64,000 nt of DNA, taken from an uncultured Chloroflexota bacterium. Lineage in GTDB: Bacteria; Chloroflexota; UBA11872; VXNJ01. The notes under the pieces are model-generated. The model did no database searches and was not told the origin of the DNA. It saw only the letters and a list, made by a program, of their open reading frames with translations. The translations under genes were made by a program, and so were the position numbers. Shown here one piece after another: positions 19,570-28,389 of this stretch; position 1 is the first letter of the stretch, and each line of letters begins with the position of its first letter. The DNA is taken from the NCBI GenBank assembly GCA_913043205.1, contig CAJWLF010000006.1:39242-103241 (forward strand), read 5' to 3'.

Positions 19570-20589
19570 TTGACCGATAAAACCACCCAATATAGCGCTG
19601 CAGGTGTCGACCTAGAGGCCGCTGACAAAGTACTGGATTCTATACGCGGAGGAGTGAGGGCTACTCTTAACCAGAACGTTCTAAGTGGTATTGGTTCATA
19701 TGGTGGAATCGTCAGACTGCCAAAAGGGATGACCAACCCCGTACTTGTATCGAGCGTTGATTCTGTTGGCACAAAGGTTTCAATAGCATCCGCATACGGC
19801 AACTTTTCGACTGTAGGCAGAGATTTAGTTAATCACTGTGTAAATGATATCCTCTGCACTGGGGCTACCCCACTTTTATTCGTCGATTACATTGCTCACT
19901 CAGATTTCTCCCCCGAAGAAACAGCATCTGCAATAAATGGCGTGGCGGCGGCATGTGAAGACTTGGACATCCCTTTAGTTGCTGGTGAAACCGCCCAACT
20001 ACCTGGTGTGTACCAAGCGAGAGAGTTTGACCTAGTAGGGACGGTAGTAGGCGTATTAGAAGAAGAGAACCTTATATTAGGATCGAAAGTAGCCCCAGAA
20101 GACGTAGTAATTGCATTACCATCAAACGGAATACATACAAACGGTTTATCTCTGGCTAGGAAAGTGTTCTCTAATTATGAATTGGATTTTGTATTCCCTG
20201 AATTAGGACGCCCACTTGGAGAAGAATTGCTAGCCATACACAGATGCTACCTGAATGAGCTGCTCCCTTTCTTACCCTCTATTCATGGACTAGCACATAT
20301 TACTGGGGGAGGAATATGGGATAACATTCCACGAATTTTGCCTGAGGAAACTTGCGTAACCCTTGAATGGGGCAGCTGGCAAGTACCTCCTCTATTCCAC
20401 CTCATTCAAAGCTTAGGCGATATTTCTTTTCGAGAGCTTCTACACGTATTCAATATGGGCATTGGCATGATTGTTATATGCGATAGAAAAGATGCTGACC
20501 AAATCATCAGAACCATACCTGGAGCCTCTCTAATCGGTGAGGTTCAAACGAACACGCCAGGTGCCCGTCAAGTAACTGTTCGTAGATGA
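19570..20589 (+). CDS. purM: AIR synthetase
   Basis: PurM cyclises FGAM to AIR. The sequence has YSAAGVDLEAADKVLDSI, SSVDSVGTKVSIA, VNDILCTGATPLLFVDYIA and HITGGGIWDNIPRILPE, all family-specific. The TTG start comes 3 bases after the purF stop. The 3' end overlaps the purN ATG by four bases (ATGA). Size (339) is standard. Confidence 0.96.
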   Translation: MTDKTTQYSAAGVDLEAADKVLDSIRGGVRATLNQNVLSGIGSYGGIVRLPKGMTNPVLVSSVDSVGTKVSIASAYGNFSTVGRDLVNHCVNDILCTGATPLLFVDYIAHSDFSPEETASAINGVAAACEDLDIPLVAGETAQLPGVYQAREFDLVGTVVGVLEEENLILGSKVAPEDVVIALPSNGIHTNGLSLARKVFSNYELDFVFPELGRPLGEELLAIHRCYLNELLPFLPSIHGLAHITGGGIWDNIPRILPEETCVTLEWGSWQVPPLFHLIQSLGDISFRELLHVFNMGIGMIVICDRKDADQIIRTIPGASLIGEVQTNTPGARQVTVRR

Positions 20590-21212
20590 GCACTATTCGG
20601 TTAACCGTTCTGGCTTCTGGGAATGGTTCCAACTTCAAGGCAATACTAGATGCCATCGAGTCGGATGAACTTGATGCGGAAATACTGTTGCTAGTCACCA
20701 ACACAGCTAATTGTGGCGCTGCACAAAAGGCCATCAAGGCACACATTCCAGTCTGTACGTGCAGTCTGAAGTCGTCGGGGGGTCGTACTCGGCAATTTGA
20801 GATAATGTCAAAAGCGATCACAGAATCGAAAAGTGACCTTTTGGTATTGGCTGGGTTCAACTTGATTTTACCAACACAAATAGTGACACAGTTTGAGAAC
20901 AAAATAATCAATATCCATCCGTCATTACTACCATCGTTCTCAGGGGGAATGTCGCCGCAACCTCAAAAAGCAGCTCTCGAGGGTGGTGTAAAAGTGTCCG
21001 GCTGCACGGTGCACTTAGTCACGGAAGAATTAGATGCAGGGCCTATCATCGCCCAACGAGCAGTAGCAGTACATCATTGTGATACAGTCGATTCTTTGGC
21101 TAACCGCATATTAAAAGAAGAGCACATTGTTCTCCCTCAAGTGATTAAATGGTTTTCCGAAGGGAGGGTGTGTATATCTGATGGCAGAGTCAGTATCCGT
21201 AATACAGAATAG
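20586..21212 (+). CDS. purN: GAR transformylase
   Basis: PurN formylates GAR using 10-formyltetrahydrofolate. It begins with RLTVLASGNGSNFKAILDAI and has the catalytic Asn-His pair in NIHPSLLPSF and the Asp in EELDAGPIIAQ. The loop after HPSLLPSF (SGGMSPQPQKAALE) differs from the common GAHGQQQALE form but keeps the length. It is coupled to purM by ATGA. Confidence 0.93.
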   Translation: MSTIRLTVLASGNGSNFKAILDAIESDELDAEILLLVTNTANCGAAQKAIKAHIPVCTCSLKSSGGRTRQFEIMSKAITESKSDLLVLAGFNLILPTQIVTQFENKIINIHPSLLPSFSGGMSPQPQKAALEGGVKVSGCTVHLVTEELDAGPIIAQRAVAVHHCDTVDSLANRILKEEHIVLPQVIKWFSEGRVCISDGRVSIRNTE

Positions 21213-21227
21213 GGGCTTGCGACCGCT

Positions 21228-22772
21228 ATGAGAGTTTTAATCAGCGTCTATGACAAAACCGGTATCGTCGAATTTGCCGCAGCATTACGTAAACTTGGCT
21301 GGGATGTCATATCAACAGGGGGCACTTTACAAACGCTATTACAGGCCAACATACCGGCCAAATCTGTCAGTGACATCACTGATTACCCAGAACTACTCGA
21401 CGGACGAGTCAAAACATTACACCCTGCCATTCACGCTGGGATATTGGCTCGCAGATCTGACGGTCATCACATGTCGTCCCTTGCGGATCAGGAGATCCTG
21501 CCAATAGATATGGTTGTCTGCAACCTTTACCCTTTCGCAAAAACTATCGCAGCCAATTCGCCAGAAGAAGAAGTCACCGAACAAATTGATATAGGTGGGC
21601 CTACGATGATTCGAGCGGCTGCCAAAAACTGTGACAGTGTCATCGTGCTAGTAGACCCATGTCAGTACTCACCGATAATAGAATCGTTAAAAGCAGGCTC
21701 GATTACATCAAAAGAGCGACGTAGCCTTGCCGGTTTAGCCTTCTCCCACACCGCCTTGTATGATTCTATAATTGCAAATTATTTAACACTCTCAGACAAC
21801 ACACAGTTGCCAGCCATTCTCACAGTACCATTGACTCAAGTCACTTCGCTGAAATACGGTGAAAACCCTCATCAAAACAATGCTGCCTTGTATCGATTCG
21901 GCTCAAACGAAACAGAACTTTCGCAACTGATGTCCGCGAACCAGTTGCACGGACCAAGACTATCCTACAACAACGTTTTAGACGCTGCCTCCGCCTATCG
22001 ATTAGTCAACGATTTCGATGAACAGTGCTTAGCCGTCGTAAAACATGGCAACCCATGCGGCTTGTCCATCGGAAATGATCAGGTGGAAATATGGGACCAA
22101 GCTTACCAGGCCGATCCAATATCGATATTTGGAGGAATCGTTGCATTAAATACACGTTTAGCTTCAAGAACCGCACTTGCGATGAAAGATGTAATGCTTG
22201 ATCTAATACTTGCTCCAGATTACGAGCCGGCTGCGATCGATATTCTTAAAAGGCGTAAGCGGACCAAAATCCTTCAAACCCCTAATTCCGGCCAGACGAG
22301 AGATCCTTTCAAATCCCTGGAACTTAGAAGCGTTCCTGGAGGCATGCTGGTCCAACAGTCTGACAGCAAGCCTGACGAAAGCACTACATTCAACGTAGTG
22401 AGCAAAAGACAACCGTCTGCCGATGAATTTTCCGATTTGAAGTTTGCGTGGCGTGCTGTCAAGCACATCCGATCTAACTCCATTGCTATAGCGAAGAATC
22501 ACGCCCTCGTCGGCGTAGGTGCCGGTCAGATGAGCCGGGTAGACGCGGTTTTTTTAGCTACGCATCGAGCAGGAACGCACGCAGTTGGAGCAGTCCTAGC
22601 ATCGGATGCATTTTTTCCATTTCCTGATGGCCCTGAGATCGCATTGAAGGCAGGGGTCCGAGCAATCGTAGAGCCGGGAGGATCAATTCGAAGTGACTCA
22701 GTAGTTGAATTGGCGGACGAATATGACGCAGTGCTAGTTTTTACTGATGGTGAACGACATTTTCAACACTGA
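21228..22772 (+). CDS. purH: Bifunctional AICAR transformylase/IMP cyclohydrolase
   Basis: PurH carries out the last two steps to IMP. The N-terminal MGS-like cyclohydrolase domain begins MRVLISVYDKTGIVEFAAAL and has STGGTLQTL and GGPTMIRAAAKN. The C-terminal transformylase has LKYGENPHQNNAALY, VVKHGNPCGLSIG and SDAFFPFPDG. The 514 residues are full length. It is the last gene of the purine operon and converges on tsaD with only 16 bases between them and no visible terminator hairpin. Confidence 0.97.
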   Translation: MRVLISVYDKTGIVEFAAALRKLGWDVISTGGTLQTLLQANIPAKSVSDITDYPELLDGRVKTLHPAIHAGILARRSDGHHMSSLADQEILPIDMVVCNLYPFAKTIAANSPEEEVTEQIDIGGPTMIRAAAKNCDSVIVLVDPCQYSPIIESLKAGSITSKERRSLAGLAFSHTALYDSIIANYLTLSDNTQLPAILTVPLTQVTSLKYGENPHQNNAALYRFGSNETELSQLMSANQLHGPRLSYNNVLDAASAYRLVNDFDEQCLAVVKHGNPCGLSIGNDQVEIWDQAYQADPISIFGGIVALNTRLASRTALAMKDVMLDLILAPDYEPAAIDILKRRKRTKILQTPNSGQTRDPFKSLELRSVPGGMLVQQSDSKPDESTTFNVVSKRQPSADEFSDLKFAWRAVKHIRSNSIAIAKNHALVGVGAGQMSRVDAVFLATHRAGTHAVGAVLASDAFFPFPDGPEIALKAGVRAIVEPGGSIRSDSVVELADEYDAVLVFTDGERHFQH

Positions 22773-22788
22773 CCAACCCAAGCATAGT

Positions 22789-23862
22789 TCAGTAACCCGA
22801 ACCCAATTCGAGCGATGGGTTTATGTCAACATCCTGATACAGAAGGTTATGGTCCATTTGGCTATGCCAACGTATAGACCCCGCCATAGCAATCATTGCA
22901 GCATTATCCATACAATGCTCCATCTTCGGCATGAAGCAAGGCACACCCACTTTTGCCTTTATAGATTTGCGTAACGCAGTATTCGCAGCCACCCCACCGG
23001 CCAAAACCATAGATACTGCACCAACCTGCTTAACCGCCGCTGCGCTCTTCTCAGTTAAAACATCCACTACGGACTCCTGAAACCCGGCAGCCATACGAAC
23101 AATAGAATCTCGTTTAAGTCCTTGAAAATCGAGGTAGCTTCCGTCTTTAAAGATTCGCCGTTCCTCGGTTGGTCCTAGCAGCCCATTCCGAGCTCTGTAC
23201 ACTGCCGTCTTTAAACCACTAAAACTAAAATCCATAGAATCCGCCAACCAAGCCCTCGGTAAATTGTAAGCACTCATATCCCCCAATAACTCAGCATAGC
23301 GTTCTATAGCTGGCCCTCCGGGAAAACCTAAACCCATTATTCGAGCCACTTTGTCAAATGCCTCGCCCGCCGCATCATCTCGAGTGCGACCGAGGAGTCT
23401 ATGATAACCGTCATCATCCATAACTGTCAGTTCCGTATGTCCTCCAGATACAACTAGGCATACGCAAGGAAACGAGGGGGGTATATGCTGGTTATCTCCA
23501 ATCCAACATGCATAGACATGTCCTTCAAGATGATTAACTGAAACGAGTGGCTTGCTCAAAGCCGTTGAGAGGCCACGAGCGAAATTGAATCCCACTATTA
23601 AGGACCCTGCCAATCCAGGACCCCGAGTAGCGGCAATCAAATCGATATCTGTTGGATTGATTTGAGCACTGTCCAAGGCAGAACGGTAAACAGCACCGAT
23701 AGCCTTCATATGTTGCCTAGAGGCCACCTCAGGGACAATGCCCCCATATTTAACATGTTCATGCAGATGATTTTGAGTAATCAAAGACAGCTGCCTGGTT
23801 CCGTCCAATACAGCAACAGAGGTATCATCACATGACGTCTCTATTCCTAAAACTACCGCCAC
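22789..23862 (-). CDS. tsaD: tRNA t6A threonylcarbamoyltransferase TsaD
   Basis: TsaD transfers the threonylcarbamoyl group to A37 of ANN-decoding tRNAs, with TsaB, TsaE and TsaC. The ASKHA-fold protein begins MAVVLGIETSCDDTSVAVL. The metal-binding histidines are H111 and H115 in NHLEGHVYA. LVVSGGHTEL, AFDKVARIMGLGFPGGP and VLAGGVAANTALR are also present. Length (357) is normal. It is the last gene of the minus-strand operon tsaE-tsaB-rimI-tsaD. Confidence 0.97.
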   Translation of the reverse strand: MAVVLGIETSCDDTSVAVLDGTRQLSLITQNHLHEHVKYGGIVPEVASRQHMKAIGAVYRSALDSAQINPTDIDLIAATRGPGLAGSLIVGFNFARGLSTALSKPLVSVNHLEGHVYACWIGDNQHIPPSFPCVCLVVSGGHTELTVMDDDGYHRLLGRTRDDAAGEAFDKVARIMGLGFPGGPAIERYAELLGDMSAYNLPRAWLADSMDFSFSGLKTAVYRARNGLLGPTEERRIFKDGSYLDFQGLKRDSIVRMAAGFQESVVDVLTEKSAAAVKQVGAVSMVLAGGVAANTALRKSIKAKVGVPCFMPKMEHCMDNAAMIAMAGSIRWHSQMDHNLLYQDVDINPSLELGSGY

Positions 23863-23865
23863 TGA

Positions 23866-24537
23866 TCAGTTGCCCACACTATTGGTCCATTTAATTCTGT
23901 GTCCCAAAATCAATCTTAAGGGAAAGAATAACGATTTAAAGTATTCATCATTAAGCTCAGGAGACCACATTACTAGAGCGTCCTCACCATCGTCACTGTA
24001 ATACTGTTTCCTAACACCATGATCATAAAACCCATATTTCACATATAACTCACGCGCAACCGCGTTAGACGGACGCACCTCAAGCGTACATAGCCTGGCC
24101 TTTAAATTCCTGCTGAGCTCCAACAAACTACCTAGTAATAACTCACCCAATCCATTGCCTTGATGAGCTGGGTCTACGGCGATAGTCGTGATGTGTGCCT
24201 CGTCAACCATAAGCCAAAGGCCAGCAAATCCGACGATATTTTGCTGACTATGAATTTTATCTCCTAGAAATTTCCTTACTATGTCAGGCATTCTAGATTT
24301 TGGGAGAGGGGCGGCAGTAGTAGTAACATTGCCCAGGGCCTCCTGCCGCAGTACGACGTAGTGCGCCATCTTATTACTAGTCAATTCGTGCCTAAAAGAA
24401 TCTCTAGGCCACGGGGTAGGAAAGCATTGTTGCTCCACTTTCCGTACCGCAGGTATGTCAGCTATCGTCATCGCTGACAATGCAAAGCACTCCTCACCAC
24501 AAGATTGCATAGCTGCTGACATAATTAGGCAGACCAT
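23866..24537 (-). CDS. rimI: RimI-type N-acetyltransferase
   Basis: This is a GNAT-fold protein with the acetyl-CoA loop VDPAHQGNGLGELLLGSLL and a RimI-like core (IPAVRKVEQQCFPTPWPRDSFRHEL near the N-terminus, LEVRPSNAVARELYVKYGF near the C-terminus). RimI acetylates the N-terminal Ala of ribosomal protein S18 in E. coli and is commonly linked to tsaB/tsaD. The longest frame (223 residues) starts inside tsaB, with a 13-base overlap. A later ATG at 24471 would give MTIADIPAVRK and 201 residues. An internal insertion rich in Pro, Thr and Ala (about residues 68-100) makes it longer than usual. The true acetylation substrate is unknown. Confidence 0.88.
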   Translation of the reverse strand: MVCLIMSAAMQSCGEECFALSAMTIADIPAVRKVEQQCFPTPWPRDSFRHELTSNKMAHYVVLRQEALGNVTTTAAPLPKSRMPDIVRKFLGDKIHSQQNIVGFAGLWLMVDEAHITTIAVDPAHQGNGLGELLLGSLLELSRNLKARLCTLEVRPSNAVARELYVKYGFYDHGVRKQYYSDDGEDALVMWSPELNDEYFKSLFFPLRLILGHRIKWTNSVGN

Positions 24538-25214
24538 CCAGATCTAGGCTTTGTCACATCAACTGGTCGCAAGTAGATAGGTTCTGCTTCGATCCATGCG
24601 TCGGATTTGCCATAAATAAATCTCGATTGACCGATACGACACACACTAAGCACTCTCTCCTCTAAACTGGGTCTAAGCACGGAGTTTTGGTCAAGGCTAG
24701 AGCCGCAATCTACGATCACCTGATCATCACCTGCCACTACAGAATATCGTTCTTGCCTTAAATGCATATGGATGTCACTTTCCGAACCAATAGTCGGCTT
24801 ATTCAAAGGCCTCGCTTCACAGTCCGCAACCACAAACGACTGAAAGCACACAGTTCCTCGGCCAGCACTACACAGCACAGTAACTGGACCCTCCAGTGGT
24901 TTCGCAAGTGCCAATGCTTCCAAACTAGAAACTACAACCATTGAAATCCCACGTGCTGCACACAAACCTTTAGCAAACGCCAAGCCAGTCCTTATCGAGG
25001 AAAACCCTCCTGGTCCCGCCGACACACATATCCCTTGCACATCATCAATGGAAAAAGACGTAAATTGTCCAATCGCTTTTGGCAATTGAATGGTATGGCT
25101 AACGTTCATATCCCATTCCACAACCTCGATGCTTTCATCTTTAACGAAAACCATAGCTCCCGCACCGCCAATTGTATCAATTGCCAACATTGACCTTGGT
25201 TTTTCGGCAGTCAT
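24525..25214 (-). CDS. tsaB: t6A synthesis protein TsaB
   Basis: TsaB is the inactive TsaD paralogue that scaffolds the TsaBDE complex. It has LAIDTIGGAGAMVFVKDE, ICVSAGPGGFSSIRTGLAFAKGL and a C-terminal half diverged from TsaD, at 229 residues. The first ATG overlaps the tsaE stop by four bases. A second ATG eight codons later gives MLAIDTIGG, the usual TsaB N-terminus. Placement between tsaE and rimI supports the call. Confidence 0.93.
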   Translation of the reverse strand: MTAEKPRSMLAIDTIGGAGAMVFVKDESIEVVEWDMNVSHTIQLPKAIGQFTSFSIDDVQGICVSAGPGGFSSIRTGLAFAKGLCAARGISMVVVSSLEALALAKPLEGPVTVLCSAGRGTVCFQSFVVADCEARPLNKPTIGSESDIHMHLRQERYSVVAGDDQVIVDCGSSLDQNSVLRPSLEERVLSVCRIGQSRFIYGKSDAWIEAEPIYLRPVDVTKPRSGWSA

Positions 25215-25714
25215 AACGACTCGTTAATTCTCAAAGATTTCATAAACTTCTCACCAATAACATTGTCCGTATAAATACTGATGGATCGTGAATCAGCTTC
25301 GATAAACCCTAATTTTACACAGATTCGGTTTGCAGAAAGACCTGGCTCTATACCATCAGCCCATTCCAAAACAATAAGACCAGAATCGTTTTCATATTCG
25401 AAAATATCCATCTCGCCAACCGGTTGGCCATCCAATAATCTATAGAAATCCATGTGGAACAGAGGAATTCTACCGTCTCTATATTCGTGAATGAGGACAA
25501 AAGTTGGAGACCTTATCTCTCGCGTAATACCGAGGCCCTGTGCAATTCCTCTGGTAAATTCCGTTTTACCGGAGCCAGGTGGCCCTATCAGCTCAATAAT
25601 TAGCCCGGGAAATGCAATCCGACCAAATAATGCTCCAAGATTGCGAGTATCTGCTGCACTATTAGAGATAAGATTTACTGGATCATGTTGTAGAGTAATA
25701 GATCCGTCACTCAT
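25211..25714 (-). CDS. tsaE: t6A synthesis ATPase TsaE
   Basis: TsaE is the P-loop ATPase that turns over the TsaBD complex. The Walker A motif GPPGSGKTEFTRGIAQGLG and the segments REIRSPTFVLIHEY and FHMDFYRL are diagnostic. The ATG at 25714 is chosen because GGAGGT lies four bases upstream. A GTG two codons earlier falls inside that ribosome-binding site. It is the first gene of the t6A operon, and the 109-base gap to the divergent glycosyltransferase must hold both promoters. Confidence 0.94.
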   Translation of the reverse strand: MSDGSITLQHDPVNLISNSAADTRNLGALFGRIAFPGLIIELIGPPGSGKTEFTRGIAQGLGITREIRSPTFVLIHEYRDGRIPLFHMDFYRLLDGQPVGEMDIFEYENDSGLIVLEWADGIEPGLSANRICVKLGFIEADSRSISIYTDNVIGEKFMKSLRINESL

Positions 25715-25718
25715 TAGC

Positions 25719-25724
25719 ACCTCC
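25719..25724 (-). promoter_or_regulatory. Shine-Dalgarno sequence of tsaE
   Basis: GGAGGT on the minus strand with a 4-base spacer to ATG fixes the tsaE start and rules out the overlapping GTG. Confidence 0.7.
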
Positions 25725-25823
25725 GGATATTAGAAGCTACGATAACAGAACTAACTTATCAAAAAGCTGCGGATTTTGATGCAGATTGCGGTTGTTGATT
25801 AACGTATAGGCGAAACTGGATAT

Positions 25824-27014
25824 ATGACATTGCACATAACACATATAGCACCAACATCGTATTTCTCAGATTACGGGTGCCATGTACGCATATACGAAGA
25901 AACGCGAGCATTAGCATCGCTTGGATACCAAAGCACTATCTATACCTACGGTGGAGGCGTTAGTCCTGGCCCTGCCCAAATAGTACGAATACCCAAATTC
26001 GCTGACGATGGAGCGGTGAGAGTAGGATCACAATTGAAAAAAGTGTGGCTAGACCCAATCCTATTAGCAACGGCCTCATTTAGAGGGATAGGAAAACCTA
26101 TTGATTTAGTACACGCACATCTACATGAAGGAGCATTAATCGGCAAATTTGTTGCTATGTCTCGCCGAGTTCCAATGGTTTTTGATTTCCAAGGAAGCCT
26201 GTTGGCTGAAATGCTCGACCATGGCTTTATCGACCGGCATAGCAGACTGACATCGTTAATATCATTGGTGGAAGACTCAATAAACCGATTGCCAAATAAA
26301 ATAATCACAAGTAGTACTAACGCTCGAAATTTGCTTATTGATTCTTTCAATATAGAACCTGAAAGAGTTGTGGCTATTTCGGACTGTGTCGATACTAACG
26401 CTTTTACGCCTCGGCCCGGTCACCCTGAACACAATAGATCGCGCATTATCAATAGATATCACATACCGAATAATCGATTACTAATCGGTTATCTCGGACT
26501 ACTCGCAGATTATCAGGGCATACCCCATTTGATTGAAGCGGCCGCCAAAGTAATAGAGTCATTCCCTGGAGCACATTTTCTAATAATGGGATACCCTGGC
26601 GTCGAAACATACCAACGAATGGCAACTCAAAAAGGCATCCAGGACCATGTAACTTTTACCGGCCGAATATCGTATTTTGAAGCACCTCAGCACTTGGCAG
26701 CTACAGATATAGCAGTGTCTCCTAAACTTTCCGAAACCGAAGGTAACGGTAAGCTGTTGAATTATATGGCCACAGGATTACCGACAGTGGCTTTTGATGG
26801 CGAGGTTGCTCGTGAATATCTTGGTGAAAGCGGCAGGTTCGCCGTTCCTGGAGACCATCACTCCCTAGCCGAACACATACTGGAACTACTGAATAATGCC
26901 ACTACCCGAACATGCGAAGGTACGTCATTACGTACTCGAGCAGTAGCGAACTTTTCCTGGGACAGAGGTCGTTCACAGCTACACAACATCTACCAGGAAT
27001 TATTGCAATGCTAA
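25824..27014 (+). CDS. GT4-family glycosyltransferase
   Basis: This 396-residue GT-B fold glycosyltransferase has an N-terminal acceptor domain (ITHIAPTSYFSDYGCHVRIYEE) and a C-terminal group 1 (GT4) donor domain, with IGYLGLLADYQGIPHLIEAA, DHVTFTGRISYFEAPQHLAATDIAVSP-like segments and the EX7E-type region LSETEGNGKLLNYMATGLPTVAF. Such enzymes add a sugar from an NDP-sugar to a lipid, polysaccharide or small acceptor. It opens the plus-strand cluster containing the MraY-like gene and Mur ligases, 70 bases before the MraY-like gene. That position suggests a role in cell-envelope glycan assembly, but donor and acceptor are not deducible. Confidence 0.85.
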   Translation: MTLHITHIAPTSYFSDYGCHVRIYEETRALASLGYQSTIYTYGGGVSPGPAQIVRIPKFADDGAVRVGSQLKKVWLDPILLATASFRGIGKPIDLVHAHLHEGALIGKFVAMSRRVPMVFDFQGSLLAEMLDHGFIDRHSRLTSLISLVEDSINRLPNKIITSSTNARNLLIDSFNIEPERVVAISDCVDTNAFTPRPGHPEHNRSRIINRYHIPNNRLLIGYLGLLADYQGIPHLIEAAAKVIESFPGAHFLIMGYPGVETYQRMATQKGIQDHVTFTGRISYFEAPQHLAATDIAVSPKLSETEGNGKLLNYMATGLPTVAFDGEVAREYLGESGRFAVPGDHHSLAEHILELLNNATTRTCEGTSLRTRAVANFSWDRGRSQLHNIYQELLQC

Positions 27015-27084
27015 TATCAACCCATGCCCAAACAAATCCCTGCAGCCTCAATGAAAACCAGCACCCCTTGAAATCACTACAAAA

Positions 27085-28389
27085 ATGACGGCTGAACTTT
27101 TTGCCGTATTCTTCACCTCCATCACCTTCGCATTAGCCTGCACACGATTCTTGCCGAAGTTCACATCTGCTGAAACTAAGCCTCAACGGCTACGCCTATC
27201 AGGCAAACCCACCAAATCTTCAAGGCTACCGCTAATAGGTGGGCCAGGTATCATTGCCTCACTAGTAATAGGTTATTTCTTTCTGCAGGACCAGAATGAG
27301 CTAATTCTCAATCTACTGTTAATCACATCAGCATTTATGATGTGTGGCCTACTAGACGATGTGCTAAAAACCCGCGGCAAAGGTCTATCTGAACGCACAA
27401 CTATGATAGTTGCCATAGCGGCATCTATTGTCGCAGCCAGCATAGTGAACACCGATACGGTCTCGAACTCGCCCTTTTCATTCGCTTACTGGATAGACTA
27501 TGACGCACTTGTATGGGTTATATATGTCTGTCTTTTCTTGTTCATCACGGTCTCCACCGGAATCAGTGATGGTGTTGATGGTTTGACTACAGGACTAGGT
27601 TTGATCTCTTTAGCGGCCATACTCGGTGCAAGCATGCTAATTGGCACCGATTATCTGCCAGCTGCCGTCGCTTTGATAGCCATAGCAGGGTTTATGCCCT
27701 TAAACCTGCCTTCAAAATGGAGGCCAGGATTGAGCAAAGGACGAATGGCGATCTCGTACCTTGGAGATTCGGGAGCCCTAGCTATAGGAGCCATGATTAC
27801 AACCACAGCCATAATATCGGAGGTGGAAATCATGCTTCCCATCATCGCAGGGGCTCTTATTCTTGAAGGATTGTCCTCAGTGGTACAAGCCAAAATATTG
27901 GTGCCAATATGTCGCAGAATTACTTCTCTCGGAGGACCACAGAAAGAATCGATTCACCACTCATATTTCCCTTTACCTTTTATTGCTACCCCCATCCATC
28001 ACCATGTCGAACTAATTGGTATAGACCGACTTTCCTTGGTATTTTTGTTCTGGACGTTAGGAATACTATGTGCATTCATAACTTTGATCATCGTTGCAGT
28101 GAATTCTTGGGTATCGATCATATATTTTGCAGCAGGAATATCGATGACGATTCTATTTTGGGGGATATTGTCATTGTTCAGACCTTCATATCTTGTTGCT
28201 ACCAGATTAAATGAACATCTGGTGACAGTATCTCGATTTCAAGGCAAACCAAAGTCTATCTGTAATCGAGTTGTTGAATCTGCTACATGTACGACTGATT
28301 ACTTCGACCTGTTGAACATACCAACTGACACAAAATTAAACCATGAAGTCGCGCGAGAAATAATGGCCACCGTGCGAGATGGCAGTTAA
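27085..28389 (+). CDS. Divergent MraY/WecA-family phosphoglycosyltransferase (MraY-like)
   Basis: This is a polytopic polyprenyl-phosphate N-acetylhexosamine-1-phosphate transferase. Conserved family features are the DD pair in GLLDDVLKTRGKGLSE, the catalytic Asp region SDGVDGLTTGLG, YLGDSGALAIGA and the MraY-specific histidine motif PIHHHVELIGID. The HHH-x-E motif argues for MraY (lipid I synthesis) over WecA. Oddities: the usual NxxN before the DG-x-DG motif is replaced (STGISDG). There is extra sequence before the YLGDSG motif (WRPGLSKGRMAIS). A hydrophilic tail of about 70 residues follows the last helix, making the protein 434 residues instead of about 320-360. The 3' end overlaps the next gene by 11 bases. 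Family call secure; the MraY function is likely but not certain. Confidence 0.8.
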   Translation: MTAELFAVFFTSITFALACTRFLPKFTSAETKPQRLRLSGKPTKSSRLPLIGGPGIIASLVIGYFFLQDQNELILNLLLITSAFMMCGLLDDVLKTRGKGLSERTTMIVAIAASIVAASIVNTDTVSNSPFSFAYWIDYDALVWVIYVCLFLFITVSTGISDGVDGLTTGLGLISLAAILGASMLIGTDYLPAAVALIAIAGFMPLNLPSKWRPGLSKGRMAISYLGDSGALAIGAMITTTAIISEVEIMLPIIAGALILEGLSSVVQAKILVPICRRITSLGGPQKESIHHSYFPLPFIATPIHHHVELIGIDRLSLVFLFWTLGILCAFITLIIVAVNSWVSIIYFAAGISMTILFWGILSLFRPSYLVATRLNEHLVTVSRFQGKPKSICNRVVESATCTTDYFDLLNIPTDTKLNHEVAREIMATVRDGS

